A stretch of DNA of 64,000 nucleotides, from the NCBI RefSeq assembly GCF_000403135.1, contig NZ_AQPN01000063.1, positions 105,695 to 169,694 on the forward strand, in the 5' to 3' direction. The translations under genes were made by a program, and so were the position numbers. The notes under the pieces are model-generated. The model was not told the DNA's origin and made no database searches. It was given only the letters and a program-made list of their open reading frames with translations. Shown here in pieces: positions 54,902 to 64,000 of this stretch. Source of the DNA: Arcticibacter svalbardensis MN12-7 (lineage in GTDB: Bacteria > Bacteroidota > Bacteroidia > Sphingobacteriales > Sphingobacteriaceae). Numbering within the stretch: position 1 is the stretch's first letter; every line of letters starts with the position of its first letter.

Positions 54902-57883
54902 TTAAAATTGAGTACGTAATCCAATGACGAAAGACTTCACTTGTGGTTGTGCTGTTTGGTTGCTGAATTCAGGATCCAATCCTACCCAGTTTGTCCTTGT
55001 AGCCAGGTTTTTAGCATTCACAAAAATCTGTAATCTATCAACCTTCCATTTACTGATGAGTTTTGTTGGAAGGGTGTAGCTGAGGGAAACATCCTGCAAT
55101 CTTATAAAACTGGCATCAGATTGTTTTTTTTCAAAAATCCCCACACCAAAAGGATTAGCGTCATCACGATTTTCCGGATACGTATTGATTGGGTTCTCAG
55201 GTGTCCAGAACTGGCGATCTAATGCTCCGTTTCTACCATCAAAATAAGTATTCAACAGCGTGTTTGTCTTCGTAATTCCCTGAACATTACGTATAAAGAA
55301 ACTTAATGAGAAGTTTTTATAATTAAACGTATTGGTAAGACCCGCAGAATAATCAGGCACCGAATTGCCAATCACTGCCTTATCATCTGCAGTGATTTGA
55401 CCATCGCCGTTCACATCTTTCACCTTCACGTCTCCAGGTTTAGCTGTTGGCTGAACGGAATTGGCGATATCATCATTTGCCTGATAAATCCCATCAAATA
55501 CATAAGCATAAGTCACATTGATTGGCTGACCAATGAACCACCTGTTTCCTATATCATCAATATAATTGCCATTTTCATTGGTTAATCCCACATTCACAAT
55601 TTTGTTGCGGTAGAGAGAGAAGTTTAAATCAGTTGACCAGGAAAAATCTCCCTTTCTCACGTTCATGCTGGATATGAGAAAATCTAAACCATGATTCTTT
55701 GTCTCTCCAATGTTCTGTGTGATATTTTTTACACCATTAACCGGGGAGATCGCTCTTGCCAATAAAAGATCAGATGTTTTAGAACTATAGTAATCTACAC
55801 TACCATAAATTCTGCCTTTTATAAAACTGTAATCCAACCCGAAGTTCCAGGAAACGGTAGTCTCCCATCCTAAAGAAGGATCTCCCAATTTATTAGTGTA
55901 ATATCCAATTGCTGGACTACCATCATTATTCAAATAATTCTGAGTAGATAGCTGCGGCAATGTGGCATATGGATCAATAGCCTGGTTTCCATTCTTTCCG
56001 AAGGACAATCTCAGTTTCAAATTATCAATCCAATTATACTGATTTAAAAACTCTTCCTTGCTTATGTTCCATCCTAAACCAAGGGATGGGAAAGTCCCGA
56101 ATTTCCTGTTACTCCCAAAACCGGAGAAACCGTCTCTTCTTACAGTTGCAGTCAATAAGTACTTCCCATCATAAGAATAGTTTAATCTGCCCATCTGCGA
56201 GATATTATTGGTTTGACTGAAGTCATCTTTAGCCGTAATAAGGGACGCCGTAGCATTTTGATAAAATGTTTGAATATCACTAGTAAAACCAACACCTGTT
56301 GTACCGTGACTCGTATATTTTCTTTGTTGTACGCTGTAAAGGCCAGTGAATCCTATACTATGTTTACCAAAAGTTCTGTTGTAATTCAATAAATTCTCAA
56401 CTAACCAATCTACAGTATTGTTATTAGAAATATCTGCTTGTCCTTTGTTTTGCAGACCCGTTCTGGTATTTTGTCCGTAATAAGTTTCCGTTCCCTGATT
56501 TGTATAATTGTAACCAGTGTTCAACCTGTAAGATAGTCCTTTAACAAAAGGAATATCTACATTAATATAGTTATTAGAGAAAACTGACCGGGTAAGGTCA
56601 TTATTAAGCACGTTCAAGCCTTGTAGCGGATTATACCAAAAGGCATCATCCGGCCATGGTGTTAAGTTGATGGAACCATCCGCATTGTAAGGAATCGTTA
56701 ATGGATTCATCACAAAAGCCTGCGTAAAGTTTGCTGGTGTTCCCCCTCTGTCGTAAAGTCCAAACTGTGTATTAGTTCCAATAGTGAATATTTTCCCAAT
56801 TTTAGAATCAACATTCAACCTAAGGCTATACCTGTCAAAATTATCATTTTTAGAAATCCCGGCATTCTTGTTCATTGTACCTGAAAAATAATAGTGCGTA
56901 TCGTCTGAACCACCTGAAACTCCCAAATTATGCTGTTGCCTAAAGCCATCTCTCAATGCCAGATCAATCCAGTTTGTAGAAATTCCGTTATCAATAGAGT
57001 TCTGCTCGGTATTGGTAATAGAGCCGGCACCAAAGCGCTGCGCTTTCAACTGATAAAAACGTTCCCCCGACATCATATCAGGAATATTAACGGCCTTATC
57101 CGTACCGAAGTAATCGTTATAAGAGATTTTGGCTATTCCAGTCTTACCCTTTTTAGTGGTGATTAATATCACGCCATTTGCCGCTCTGGCACCATAGATT
57201 GCTGAGGAGGATGCATCTTTCAATACCTGCAATGATGCGATATCCTCCGGATTGATTTCTGATAAACTATTGCTGAAGATCACTCCATCTACAACCACTA
57301 AAGGATTATTGCTTGCGCCAATGGAGTTAACTCCACGCACTTGAAGATTCAAATTTCCTCCTTCAGCACTTGCTCCAATGGTTTGTGCACTTAACCCAGC
57401 AATCTTTCCCTGAAGCGCCTGTTGAACATTCGTTTGAGGCATTGTTTCCAGATCCTTGGTATCTAAACTTGTGATGGCGCCTGTGACGTCACTTTTCTTT
57501 TGGGTACCATAACCGACTACCACCACTTCATTTAAAGCATTGGCTGATGATTTCAAGGTAACATTTAGATTTCTGTCCAGCCCAACTTTTATCCGCTGTT
57601 CATCAAAACCCAGATAGGTGAAAACTAAAATTGCAGCGTCTCCGGGTACATTAATGCTGAAGACTCCATTCGTATTCGTTACTGTACCTTTATCCGTACC
57701 ACTTAACAATACACTTGCTCCCGGCAATGTCACACCCTGCTCATCTCTAACTGTTCCTTTAATAATTACACCCTGAGCCTGAGCATGCGCAACAAATAAA
57801 AAGAGCGTAATAATTAGGCAGTGCTTTAAACAGTTGGTTAAACTGACATAGTGCCAAACATTCCTTTTGTAAATTTTTTTCAT
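54902..57883 (-). CDS. SusC-family TonB-dependent glycan transporter
   Basis: A 993-residue outer-membrane protein: signal peptide (to about residue 37), carboxypeptidase-regulatory-like domain (38-115, GTVRDEQGVTLPGASVLLSG), TonB box NEVVVVGYGTQ, plug with LQVRGVNSIGASNNPLVVVD and ASSSAIYGARAANGVILITT, then a 22-strand barrel ending in Phe (VIGLRTQF). It imports oligosaccharides produced at the surface, using TonB. With SusD it defines the PUL; the HTCS gene upstream is the likely regulator. Confidence 0.95.
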   Translation of the reverse strand: MKKIYKRNVWHYVSLTNCLKHCLIITLFLFVAHAQAQGVIIKGTVRDEQGVTLPGASVLLSGTDKGTVTNTNGVFSINVPGDAAILVFTYLGFDEQRIKVGLDRNLNVTLKSSANALNEVVVVGYGTQKKSDVTGAITSLDTKDLETMPQTNVQQALQGKIAGLSAQTIGASAEGGNLNLQVRGVNSIGASNNPLVVVDGVIFSNSLSEINPEDIASLQVLKDASSSAIYGARAANGVILITTKKGKTGIAKISYNDYFGTDKAVNIPDMMSGERFYQLKAQRFGAGSITNTEQNSIDNGISTNWIDLALRDGFRQQHNLGVSGGSDDTHYYFSGTMNKNAGISKNDNFDRYSLRLNVDSKIGKIFTIGTNTQFGLYDRGGTPANFTQAFVMNPLTIPYNADGSINLTPWPDDAFWYNPLQGLNVLNNDLTRSVFSNNYINVDIPFVKGLSYRLNTGYNYTNQGTETYYGQNTRTGLQNKGQADISNNNTVDWLVENLLNYNRTFGKHSIGFTGLYSVQQRKYTSHGTTGVGFTSDIQTFYQNATASLITAKDDFSQTNNISQMGRLNYSYDGKYLLTATVRRDGFSGFGSNRKFGTFPSLGLGWNISKEEFLNQYNWIDNLKLRLSFGKNGNQAIDPYATLPQLSTQNYLNNDGSPAIGYYTNKLGDPSLGWETTVSWNFGLDYSFIKGRIYGSVDYYSSKTSDLLLARAISPVNGVKNITQNIGETKNHGLDFLISSMNVRKGDFSWSTDLNFSLYRNKIVNVGLTNENGNYIDDIGNRWFIGQPINVTYAYVFDGIYQANDDIANSVQPTAKPGDVKVKDVNGDGQITADDKAVIGNSVPDYSAGLTNTFNYKNFSLSFFIRNVQGITKTNTLLNTYFDGRNGALDRQFWTPENPINTYPENRDDANPFGVGIFEKKQSDASFIRLQDVSLSYTLPTKLISKWKVDRLQIFVNAKNLATRTNWVGLDPEFSNQTAQPQVKSFVIGLRTQF

Positions 57884-58005
57884 TTTAATTGATTTGCTAA
57901 TAAATTGGTTGATTTATAATTGTTATCAAATTGGCCTGATAACTTTACAAATATGGATGTGAAACTAAGAAAGCGGGGTGTTCACTTGTACTCAATTGAG
58001 GGGTC

Positions 58006-58037
58006 AAACGTCTTTTAAGAACAAAACAATGACGTTT
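58006..58037. promoter_or_regulatory. Inverted repeat between HTCS and susC genes (candidate operator)
   Basis: AAACGTC (58006-58012) and GACGTTT (58031-58037) form a perfect inverted pair with an 18-base spacer, about 123 bases ahead of the susC start and just after the HTCS stop. It could be a binding site for the AraC-type output domain of the HTCS, or merely a weak terminator; a near-consensus minus-7 (CATATTTG) lies between it and susC. Confidence 0.35.
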
Positions 58038-58057
58038 TAATGCATATTTCGCAAAAA

Positions 58058-61000
58058 TCAATTATTGTCCTTCACCTTATCGTTGAAGGTCTGGATATAT
58101 TCAGATGGCGGAACTACAAACTGTTTTTTAAATTCTTTACTAAAATATTTACGATCATTAAAGCCAACCATATAAGTAACTTCTGACACAGAATAGCTGG
58201 TATGTTTAAACAATTCTGCAGCCTTTTTCAACCTGATCTGTTTAATTAAATCAGCTACCGGAAGTCCAGTAATTGATTGCACTTTTTTATAGAGCACTGT
58301 CCTACTCATCCCTATTTCATTTACCAGTTCATTTACATCAAAGGCTGGATCCTCCATTTTATCTTGAATGATGCTCATTAATTTACTTACAAATAGCTCT
58401 TCTGGTGAAGTGACATCTAAAAGCGTTGGTTGGAGAATAAAACGTTGTCCAAATTTTTCTCTTGTCACTTCCTGGGCCCTCAGTAAGTTCTTAATATTCA
58501 GCTCTAGTACCTGAGGACTAAATGGCTTAAAGAGGTAAGCGTCTGCTCCTATTGAAAGCCCATCTATTTGATTATTGATGGAGGCCTTAGCTGTAAGTAG
58601 AACAAAAGGAATATGACTGGTGGACTCTTTAAGCTTCACCACTTTACAAAAATCTAAACCGTTCATTCCTGGCATCATGATGTCACTCAAGATTAAATCA
58701 GGAATTTCATTTTCCATATAAACTAATGCATCTTCAGCACATGAAAATTGCAAGATTCTATACCCTGTAGATAAAATATCCACCACCATACCTCTCACTT
58801 CATCATTATCTTCCGCAACTAAAACCGTATATTTTCTTGCGGACGAGTGGACGATTTCCACATGACTTGTGTCAAGACCAGGATCTGGAGAAGCCGTTTG
58901 CTCTCTCGCATCTTCAGCTAAAGTATGGTACTTAACTATCGTGGATTCATCCAAATGGTCGCTTCCCTTTTTAAGAAATATAGTAAAAACAGTTACACTT
59001 TTAAGACCTGTTTCAGTGTTCACTTCTATTCGGCCCTTATGCAACTCCATTATGCTTTTTGAAAGAGCCAGACCAATTCCACTTCCAATATTATGTCTTC
59101 CTCTGTCGTCCACCTGAAAAAAGCTCTCGAATAATTTGGGTTGCAAAACCTGTGGAATTCCTTTTCCGTCATCAACTATTTTAATGCTCACTCCTTCCTG
59201 ATCTTCTTCAATAATCAAACTGATACTTCCTTTTTCTGATGTAAATTTGAATGCATTGGTAAGTAGATTGTAAATAACTTTCTCCAACTGGTCCTCATCA
59301 AAATAGATAAAAAGTTGCTTTGAGGAAGTTATAAACTGATAACTAATTTTCTGGTCTTCAGCAAGCTCATTAAAGGATTCAAAAATATCGCTACAAAAAA
59401 CAATGATATCCTGTTCTGAACAATGAATTTTTAAATGACCCTCTTCTGCTTTTCTAAAATCAAGGAGTTCAGACACCAATTTCATTAGCCTATCTGCATT
59501 ATTTTTAATGAGAATAAGTTGTTTTGAGAATATTTTAGCTTCTCCACTGCGCATCACTTTATCCAGAGGACCCAGAATAAGCGTCAAAGGAGTTCTGATT
59601 TCATGGGAAATGTTAGTGAAGAAATTCAGCTTCAGCTGGTACAACTCCTCACGTCGGATATTATATACATGTTCCAGATATAAATCTCTCTTTAACCGGA
59701 CTCTATTCCTAAAAAAGCGTATGATGATCAACGAAATGAACGCGGTTAGTACCATATATATTAAATATGCCCACCAGCTTAACCACCACGGAGGAAGAAC
59801 AATTATTTTTAATATTCGAATATCGTCACTCCAAACTTTGTCATTATTTGCTGCTTTCACTTTAAACAGATAAGATCCTGGAGAAACATTAGCAAAATTG
59901 ACCACTCTCTGCGTTCCAGTTTGCTGCCATTCTTTATCATTCGGCAAACCTTCCAGCTTATAAGCGTATTGGTTGTTCTCTGGATTGATGAAGTTTAAAG
60001 CGGAAAAAGTTAAACTTAAGTTAGATTGATCATGTGGAACAATGATTTGTTGCGCTTCTAAAATTGATTTTGTTAACGGAGCATCTTCTCCTATCGCAAC
60101 GACTCTATTATTCAATAAGATTCTGGTGAGTGCCACTTTTGGAGCTGAAGTGTTTTTTATGATATTTTCGGGATAGAATAGAGATAATCCGTTAAGACCG
60201 CCAAATAAAATCTCGCCGGTATGTAATCTAATCCCTGCATTACTTGAGAACTGATTACTGATTAAACCATCATTTGCAGTATAGGAAGTGATTTCGAGAT
60301 CTTCCTTTTTAAACGGCAGATGAAAAGATTTGAATTTCAACTTATATAAGCCTAAATCGGTGCTTAACCATAGATTTTGCGAATCGTCTTCCACAATGGT
60401 GTGAATCATATCGTCACCTAAGCCTAAGTTTTTACTGATGGCAAAAAAATGACCGGTGCTTTTATCAAAGTAATTAAGCCCTCCTCCTTCAGTTCCTATC
60501 CATAATCTTCTTTTAGAATCGATAAAAAGTGTCGTTACATTATTACTGTTTATCTGGAACTTGGTATTCCGTACCTTTCTATAAAGCTTAGTGATACCTT
60601 TTACCTTCGGATTGAAATAGTTTAAACCATTTTGTGTTCCAATCCATAAGTTTCCTTGCTCATCCTTTATCAGAGCAGTGATAAAATTGTCGCTTAGCGT
60701 AAACGTATTTTTAGATTTTCCAGTTCGATGCCCCTGCTTTCTTAAAAAAATCGGGGAAGAACCATCTGGCAAAACATATCTTAGTCCGCCACCATTGGTT
60801 CCAACCCACGCACCCCTACCATCTGGCAATACCGTGTTGATCAAATCTTCACTTAACTTACCGTCTCTTATTGGAAATTTGAAATATTTGAAAGATTTAT
60901 TCCGCTTATTAAATAAACTTAATCCATCCAACGACCCGATCCATAAATTCCCTTTACCGTCATCAGCTAAAGATTTAATACCGTTGCTTGGTCTACCTTC

Positions 61001-62200
61001 CAAATCTGACTTAACTGAGTAATATTCACTTTTTCGGTCTCTTATAATGTGATTGAGTCCACCTCCGAAAGTCCCTATCCACCAACTGCCATCCTTATCC
61101 TCACTAACTGCGTTCACCAGTACATGATTTAAACCTATGCGATCACCAACACGCTCCCCTACGTTTTGAAAATTAGCATTCCCTTTGTAATAGAAATTGA
61201 TCCCGCCGGCAAAAGTACCAACCCAGACACATGAAGCTTTATCTTTCATGAAACTCCAAATGGAATTATCATTCAAACTATTAGAATTTAAAGGGTCATG
61301 TTTATAATTAGTGAACTGTTGGTTTTTTGTGTTTAAGGTGCTGATGCCATTTCTTGTGGCGAACCAAATGGTATGAGCATTATATAATAGAATATCTTTC
61401 ACCCAATTAGATGATATACAGTTGGCATCACCATCCTTCACTACATACCTTTTAAGGGTATTGGTACTTCGCTGATAATTAAATACCCCCGACACTTCAG
61501 TTCCAAACCAAAGATTACCGATTTTATCTTGTCGCGTTACCAAAACCTTTAAATCTTTAACAACATCAAATGATGATGGTAATGAAATCACTTTCCCTGT
61601 TTTAGGATCGAATTTTTGCAATCCAGATTTTGTACCTACCCACATGAAATTATCCTGATCCACAAAAAGAGAGAAAACGGCTTTAGAGCTTAGTGTTTCT
61701 GACTGCGATGGTTTAATAACTGGTTCTAACTTTTGAGTTCTTCGATTCAACTTTCTAATTCCTGCGAAAGTGCCCACCCATAAATCTCCATTTGAATCCT
61801 CTGCTAAAGATGAGATGTAATTTCTACCTCCCTTAATCTCCAAAACATCTATCGGTGTAAAACTCTCCGAATTTTTATTATACAAGTTCAACCCATTTGC
61901 AGTACCCACCCACAAATTTTTATTATGGTCCTGCAAAATGACATTCACTCTGTTGTTACTGATGCTGCTTTTATCCTCCTCGTCATAAATAAAAGTCTTG
62001 AATTCATACCCATCATAACGGGTTAACCCTTTCAAATTTCCAAACCAGATAAATCCTTGATTGTCCTGCAAGAAATTAGATATAGGACTTTGAACAAGTC
62101 CTTCCTTATAAGAGATATGTTTAAAGTTGAGCGTTTGTGCACTACTTGTCTTCATTACAAAAACAAAAATGAAGAGACAAAAATACCTTCTCAAATTCAT
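58058..62200 (-). CDS. Hybrid two-component system sensor-regulator (HTCS) of the PUL
   Basis: A 1380-residue protein. I chose the ATG at 62200 (MNLRRYFCLFIFVFVM), as it begins the signal peptide. The periplasmic sensor has repeated LWVGT/WIGT-type blades (Reg_prop, two propellers to about 700) and a Y_Y_Y domain (about 710-790); a helix near 800 leads to a histidine kinase with H866 (NISHEIRTPL), N-box and GSGIGLALSKSIM, a receiver with D1173 (LILSDIMMPG), and a C-terminal AraC-type helix-turn-helix (ELVNEIGMSRTVLYKKVQSI, then VGFNDRKYFSKEFKKQF). It senses glycan in the periplasm and activates the susC operon. Confidence 0.95.
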   Translation of the reverse strand: MNLRRYFCLFIFVFVMKTSSAQTLNFKHISYKEGLVQSPISNFLQDNQGFIWFGNLKGLTRYDGYEFKTFIYDEEDKSSISNNRVNVILQDHNKNLWVGTANGLNLYNKNSESFTPIDVLEIKGGRNYISSLAEDSNGDLWVGTFAGIRKLNRRTQKLEPVIKPSQSETLSSKAVFSLFVDQDNFMWVGTKSGLQKFDPKTGKVISLPSSFDVVKDLKVLVTRQDKIGNLWFGTEVSGVFNYQRSTNTLKRYVVKDGDANCISSNWVKDILLYNAHTIWFATRNGISTLNTKNQQFTNYKHDPLNSNSLNDNSIWSFMKDKASCVWVGTFAGGINFYYKGNANFQNVGERVGDRIGLNHVLVNAVSEDKDGSWWIGTFGGGLNHIIRDRKSEYYSVKSDLEGRPSNGIKSLADDGKGNLWIGSLDGLSLFNKRNKSFKYFKFPIRDGKLSEDLINTVLPDGRGAWVGTNGGGLRYVLPDGSSPIFLRKQGHRTGKSKNTFTLSDNFITALIKDEQGNLWIGTQNGLNYFNPKVKGITKLYRKVRNTKFQINSNNVTTLFIDSKRRLWIGTEGGGLNYFDKSTGHFFAISKNLGLGDDMIHTIVEDDSQNLWLSTDLGLYKLKFKSFHLPFKKEDLEITSYTANDGLISNQFSSNAGIRLHTGEILFGGLNGLSLFYPENIIKNTSAPKVALTRILLNNRVVAIGEDAPLTKSILEAQQIIVPHDQSNLSLTFSALNFINPENNQYAYKLEGLPNDKEWQQTGTQRVVNFANVSPGSYLFKVKAANNDKVWSDDIRILKIIVLPPWWLSWWAYLIYMVLTAFISLIIIRFFRNRVRLKRDLYLEHVYNIRREELYQLKLNFFTNISHEIRTPLTLILGPLDKVMRSGEAKIFSKQLILIKNNADRLMKLVSELLDFRKAEEGHLKIHCSEQDIIVFCSDIFESFNELAEDQKISYQFITSSKQLFIYFDEDQLEKVIYNLLTNAFKFTSEKGSISLIIEEDQEGVSIKIVDDGKGIPQVLQPKLFESFFQVDDRGRHNIGSGIGLALSKSIMELHKGRIEVNTETGLKSVTVFTIFLKKGSDHLDESTIVKYHTLAEDAREQTASPDPGLDTSHVEIVHSSARKYTVLVAEDNDEVRGMVVDILSTGYRILQFSCAEDALVYMENEIPDLILSDIMMPGMNGLDFCKVVKLKESTSHIPFVLLTAKASINNQIDGLSIGADAYLFKPFSPQVLELNIKNLLRAQEVTREKFGQRFILQPTLLDVTSPEELFVSKLMSIIQDKMEDPAFDVNELVNEIGMSRTVLYKKVQSITGLPVADLIKQIRLKKAAELFKHTSYSVSEVTYMVGFNDRKYFSKEFKKQFVVPPSEYIQTFNDKVKDNN

Positions 62201-62686
62201 AGGGGGAATTAAATAATTATAATTAAAGGCTGTGGAATGACTAAAGATAGTAACATTAATGTAAATATGCGACAGGTTCAAGTTCAATTTACTCTCTTAA
62301 AAACACCTTGATTATTCATTTAAATTTGACCCATTTTACATTTACAACCGCTTTTTAAGATCAGTATTCGTTCAAACCACTTCAAGTTCTAAGGGGAAAT
62401 CAGGAGTAGTCATCAAGCACTTTGAGAATGAAGAGCTCTGACAATACAGTTGGAAGTTTAATTTATATGCAATTTTCCCAAAAATAGCATTTAAGATTGT
62501 AATTTGGTTACTCTTTATAGGTAAAAGACCTATAGCGTCCTAAACGCAAAAAAGAGAAAGGAAAAGTTATAACACAAAGTTACCTTTGTGGTGCAATAAT
62601 TTAAATGACTCACATATTATCATTACACCCCTTTTTTATCAATAAAACTTATTGTAAAATAATGTAAATTAGTGAACCATTGTTAA
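62201..62686. other. Intergenic region with two small hairpins
   Basis: About 490 bases upstream of the HTCS gene. Seven-base stems TATAGGT/ACCTATA (62516-62534) and CACAAAG/CTTTGTG (62573-62590) are present. The rest is AT-rich without coding content and must hold the HTCS promoter. Confidence 0.6.
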
Positions 62687-63563
62687 AAGGTCAATTGTGA
62701 AAGATTTACAATTAATATTGACCACCTCTGTTCTGAGTACAGGGATGATATGCCGCAAGCCGGCGCTGGGTGTTACTGTAATCATTGTAAAAAAAGCATC
62801 ATAGATCTCACTTCCAAATCTGATACCGAAATTATCCACTTTTTCAAAAACAAAGAAGATAATGTCTGTGGGCGCCTGTTTTCCAGTCAGCTTAATCGCA
62901 AACTGGTGCTGCCTTCCTCAAAAGTGAGTTGGCATTGGTTGATGCCCCTCGCCATGGGCGCAATTGAGGCAAGCCCAACACATGCACAAACGCTGAGGCC
63001 AGTGTTGTACCAAGCGATCAAACATCAGCTTTACTGCCGTCATCAATAACATCAGCCGCTAAACCACCCATACCAAGAGATACCATTAGCGGAAGGGCTG
63101 TAGATAACCAGACTGACAAACCTTTGAATGGGGTGAAGGTTAGACAAAAAAACTTCGAGAACGTACTGGCTATAACAGACAGCACCGGTAGATTTGAACT
63201 GGGCATATCGGAAGTGAATAAGGCTATCCCGTTTATCTTTGAATTGGATAATTATGCCAAGGTAGAGACATCCTTAAATGGCAATATGGTGGTTAAGCTG
63301 ATCGCGGTGGGCAAAGTTTTATTAGGTGGAGTATCAACTGTATCTTGAATAAAAAGCCTTTATACCTGGTTTATTCTGATAAGAAGAGTTGTACCATTGA
63401 CGCGTCTAGATTTATGGAAATCTCACCTGACTGGATAGAGAAAATAGAAGTATTGAAAGAGGCAAAGGCAACTGCCCTTTATGGTTCTAAAGCCGCAAAT
63501 GGGGTACTATTAATTGAGATCAAAAAGGCCTACGCAAGTAAAATTGATTTCTCACAGAAATAA
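62687..63563 (+). pseudogene. Broken Bacteroidota envelope gene: Cys-motif N-terminus, CarboxypepD-reg-like domain and plug-like end
   Basis: Three pieces read in order but in different frames. Piece 1 (from about 62687): RFTINIDHLCSE, GCYCNHCKKSIIDLTSKSD and VCGRLFSSQLNRK, the start of a common Bacteroidota protein type. Piece 2, about 63010-63348: DTISGRAVDNQTDKPLNGVK, a carboxypeptidase-regulatory-like domain, ending in a TGA. Piece 3 (63345-63563): NKKPLYLVYSDKKS, then EVLKEAKATALYGSKAANGV, like a TonB plug end. No good start codon is seen for piece 1. Two frameshifts and one lost start mark it as a pseudogene. Confidence 0.7.
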
Positions 63564-64000
63564 TAGCTACTTCCTCCGGGGTTTAAATGAAATTAATATA
63601 GTTGATATTGCCTAAAATTTTACATTTAGTTTTGAGAACATAATAGTATTTCAGAAGGTTATTTTAAGGTTATGATCAACATCTCTATTATTCATGATAT
63701 GGCTCAATTCTAATATCCACTGTTTCAATAAAGCTTATAGAACTGAAAAGCAGTGTTCAATATCTGGTTTTATTTTAAATAGACTGTGATCTATGTTGAA
63801 TTTAGGCGAACTGTTTAACAGAGGATTACATCTGGAAGGTATCACCTATAATAAGGTTTAAAGAATCTTCGTTTTTCGGGACAAACTATCAGATCTGCGC
63901 ATGTGTCATTACAGTCCCAAGCAAGAGTTATATTTATTTTTATTGTTGTCCGGTAAAACCGGGATTAGTAATTTTTAGTTGGCGCATTTGATTTGATGGG
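63564..64000. other. AT-rich terminal region without recognised genes
   Basis: The last 437 bases show no frame of coding quality on either strand and no terminator-like hairpin I could support. Continuation of a feature from beyond the window cannot be excluded. Confidence 0.55.

Noticed and set aside
62516..62590. Two seven-base hairpins as terminators or operators
   Set aside because: Stems this short occur by chance in AT-rich gaps and neither follows a gene end nor has a T tract; noted only within the gap description.

Overview
The window looks like a chromosomal segment of a Bacteroidota bacterium, most likely Sphingobacteriaceae and Pedobacter-like. This rests on gene content: a SusC/SusD polysaccharide utilization locus with a hybrid two-component regulator, ECF sigma/FecR/TonB-receptor signalling, alternative complex III fused in gene order to a haem-copper oxidase, and typical small families (DUF4286, DUF2461, DUF983, DUF420). 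Base composition is AT-rich with long AT-rich gaps. I saw no rRNA, tRNA, CRISPR array, intact transposase or prophage.

Layout. 1-3607 (+): end of a siderophore-type TonB receptor, two small membrane proteins and a PepSY-TM protein, forming an iron-uptake operon. 3694-4858 (-): a MazF-type toxin/antitoxin pair next to a frameshifted antitoxin-like gene and a truncated acyltransferase. 5113-7583: small hypotheticals and an ECF sigma factor with a membrane partner. 8054-9685: an isolated hypothetical gene, then a 650-base gap with a degenerate 98-base repeat and a long perfect hairpin, leading to an OmpA-type porin. 11190-16010 (+): a tight four-gene set of VWA protein, MoxR/BchI-like AAA ATPase, membrane metallophosphoesterase and UbiA-like membrane protein. 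16013-20260 (-): an operon of a lipoprotein with a catalytically dead S9 peptidase fold, a sensor kinase and an OmpR-type regulator. 20441-24863: TPR protein, DUF4286, flavodoxin, OmpA-like lipoprotein, DUF2461.

25066-41154 (-) is the respiratory core: alternative complex III (ActA-F), cytochrome oxidase subunits II and I, haem O synthase, two subunit III proteins, subunit IV, a Sco copper chaperone, DUF420, a small Cys-motif protein and DUF983. Electrons would pass from menaquinol through ActC/ActF, the ActB Fe-S clusters and the ActA/ActE haems to CuA of subunit II and on to oxygen. Haem A synthase is not in the window. 41392-44976: a deoxyhypusine synthase-like enzyme, an Omp85-type barrel, a GH43-like pseudogene and a lipoprotein.

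45222-49566 (-) is an ECF sigma/FecR/TonB-receptor signalling unit. 50005-62200 (-) is a compact PUL: HTCS sensor-regulator, SusC, SusD, GH2 enzyme and a clan GH-A-like hydrolase. 62687-63563 holds a frameshifted gene with a carboxypeptidase-regulatory-like domain and a plug-like end. The most unusual items are the dead-peptidase/two-component operon, the repeat and hairpin upstream of the porin gene, the four-gene VWA/AAA cassette, the 22-residue duplication in the TPR protein, and several decaying genes.
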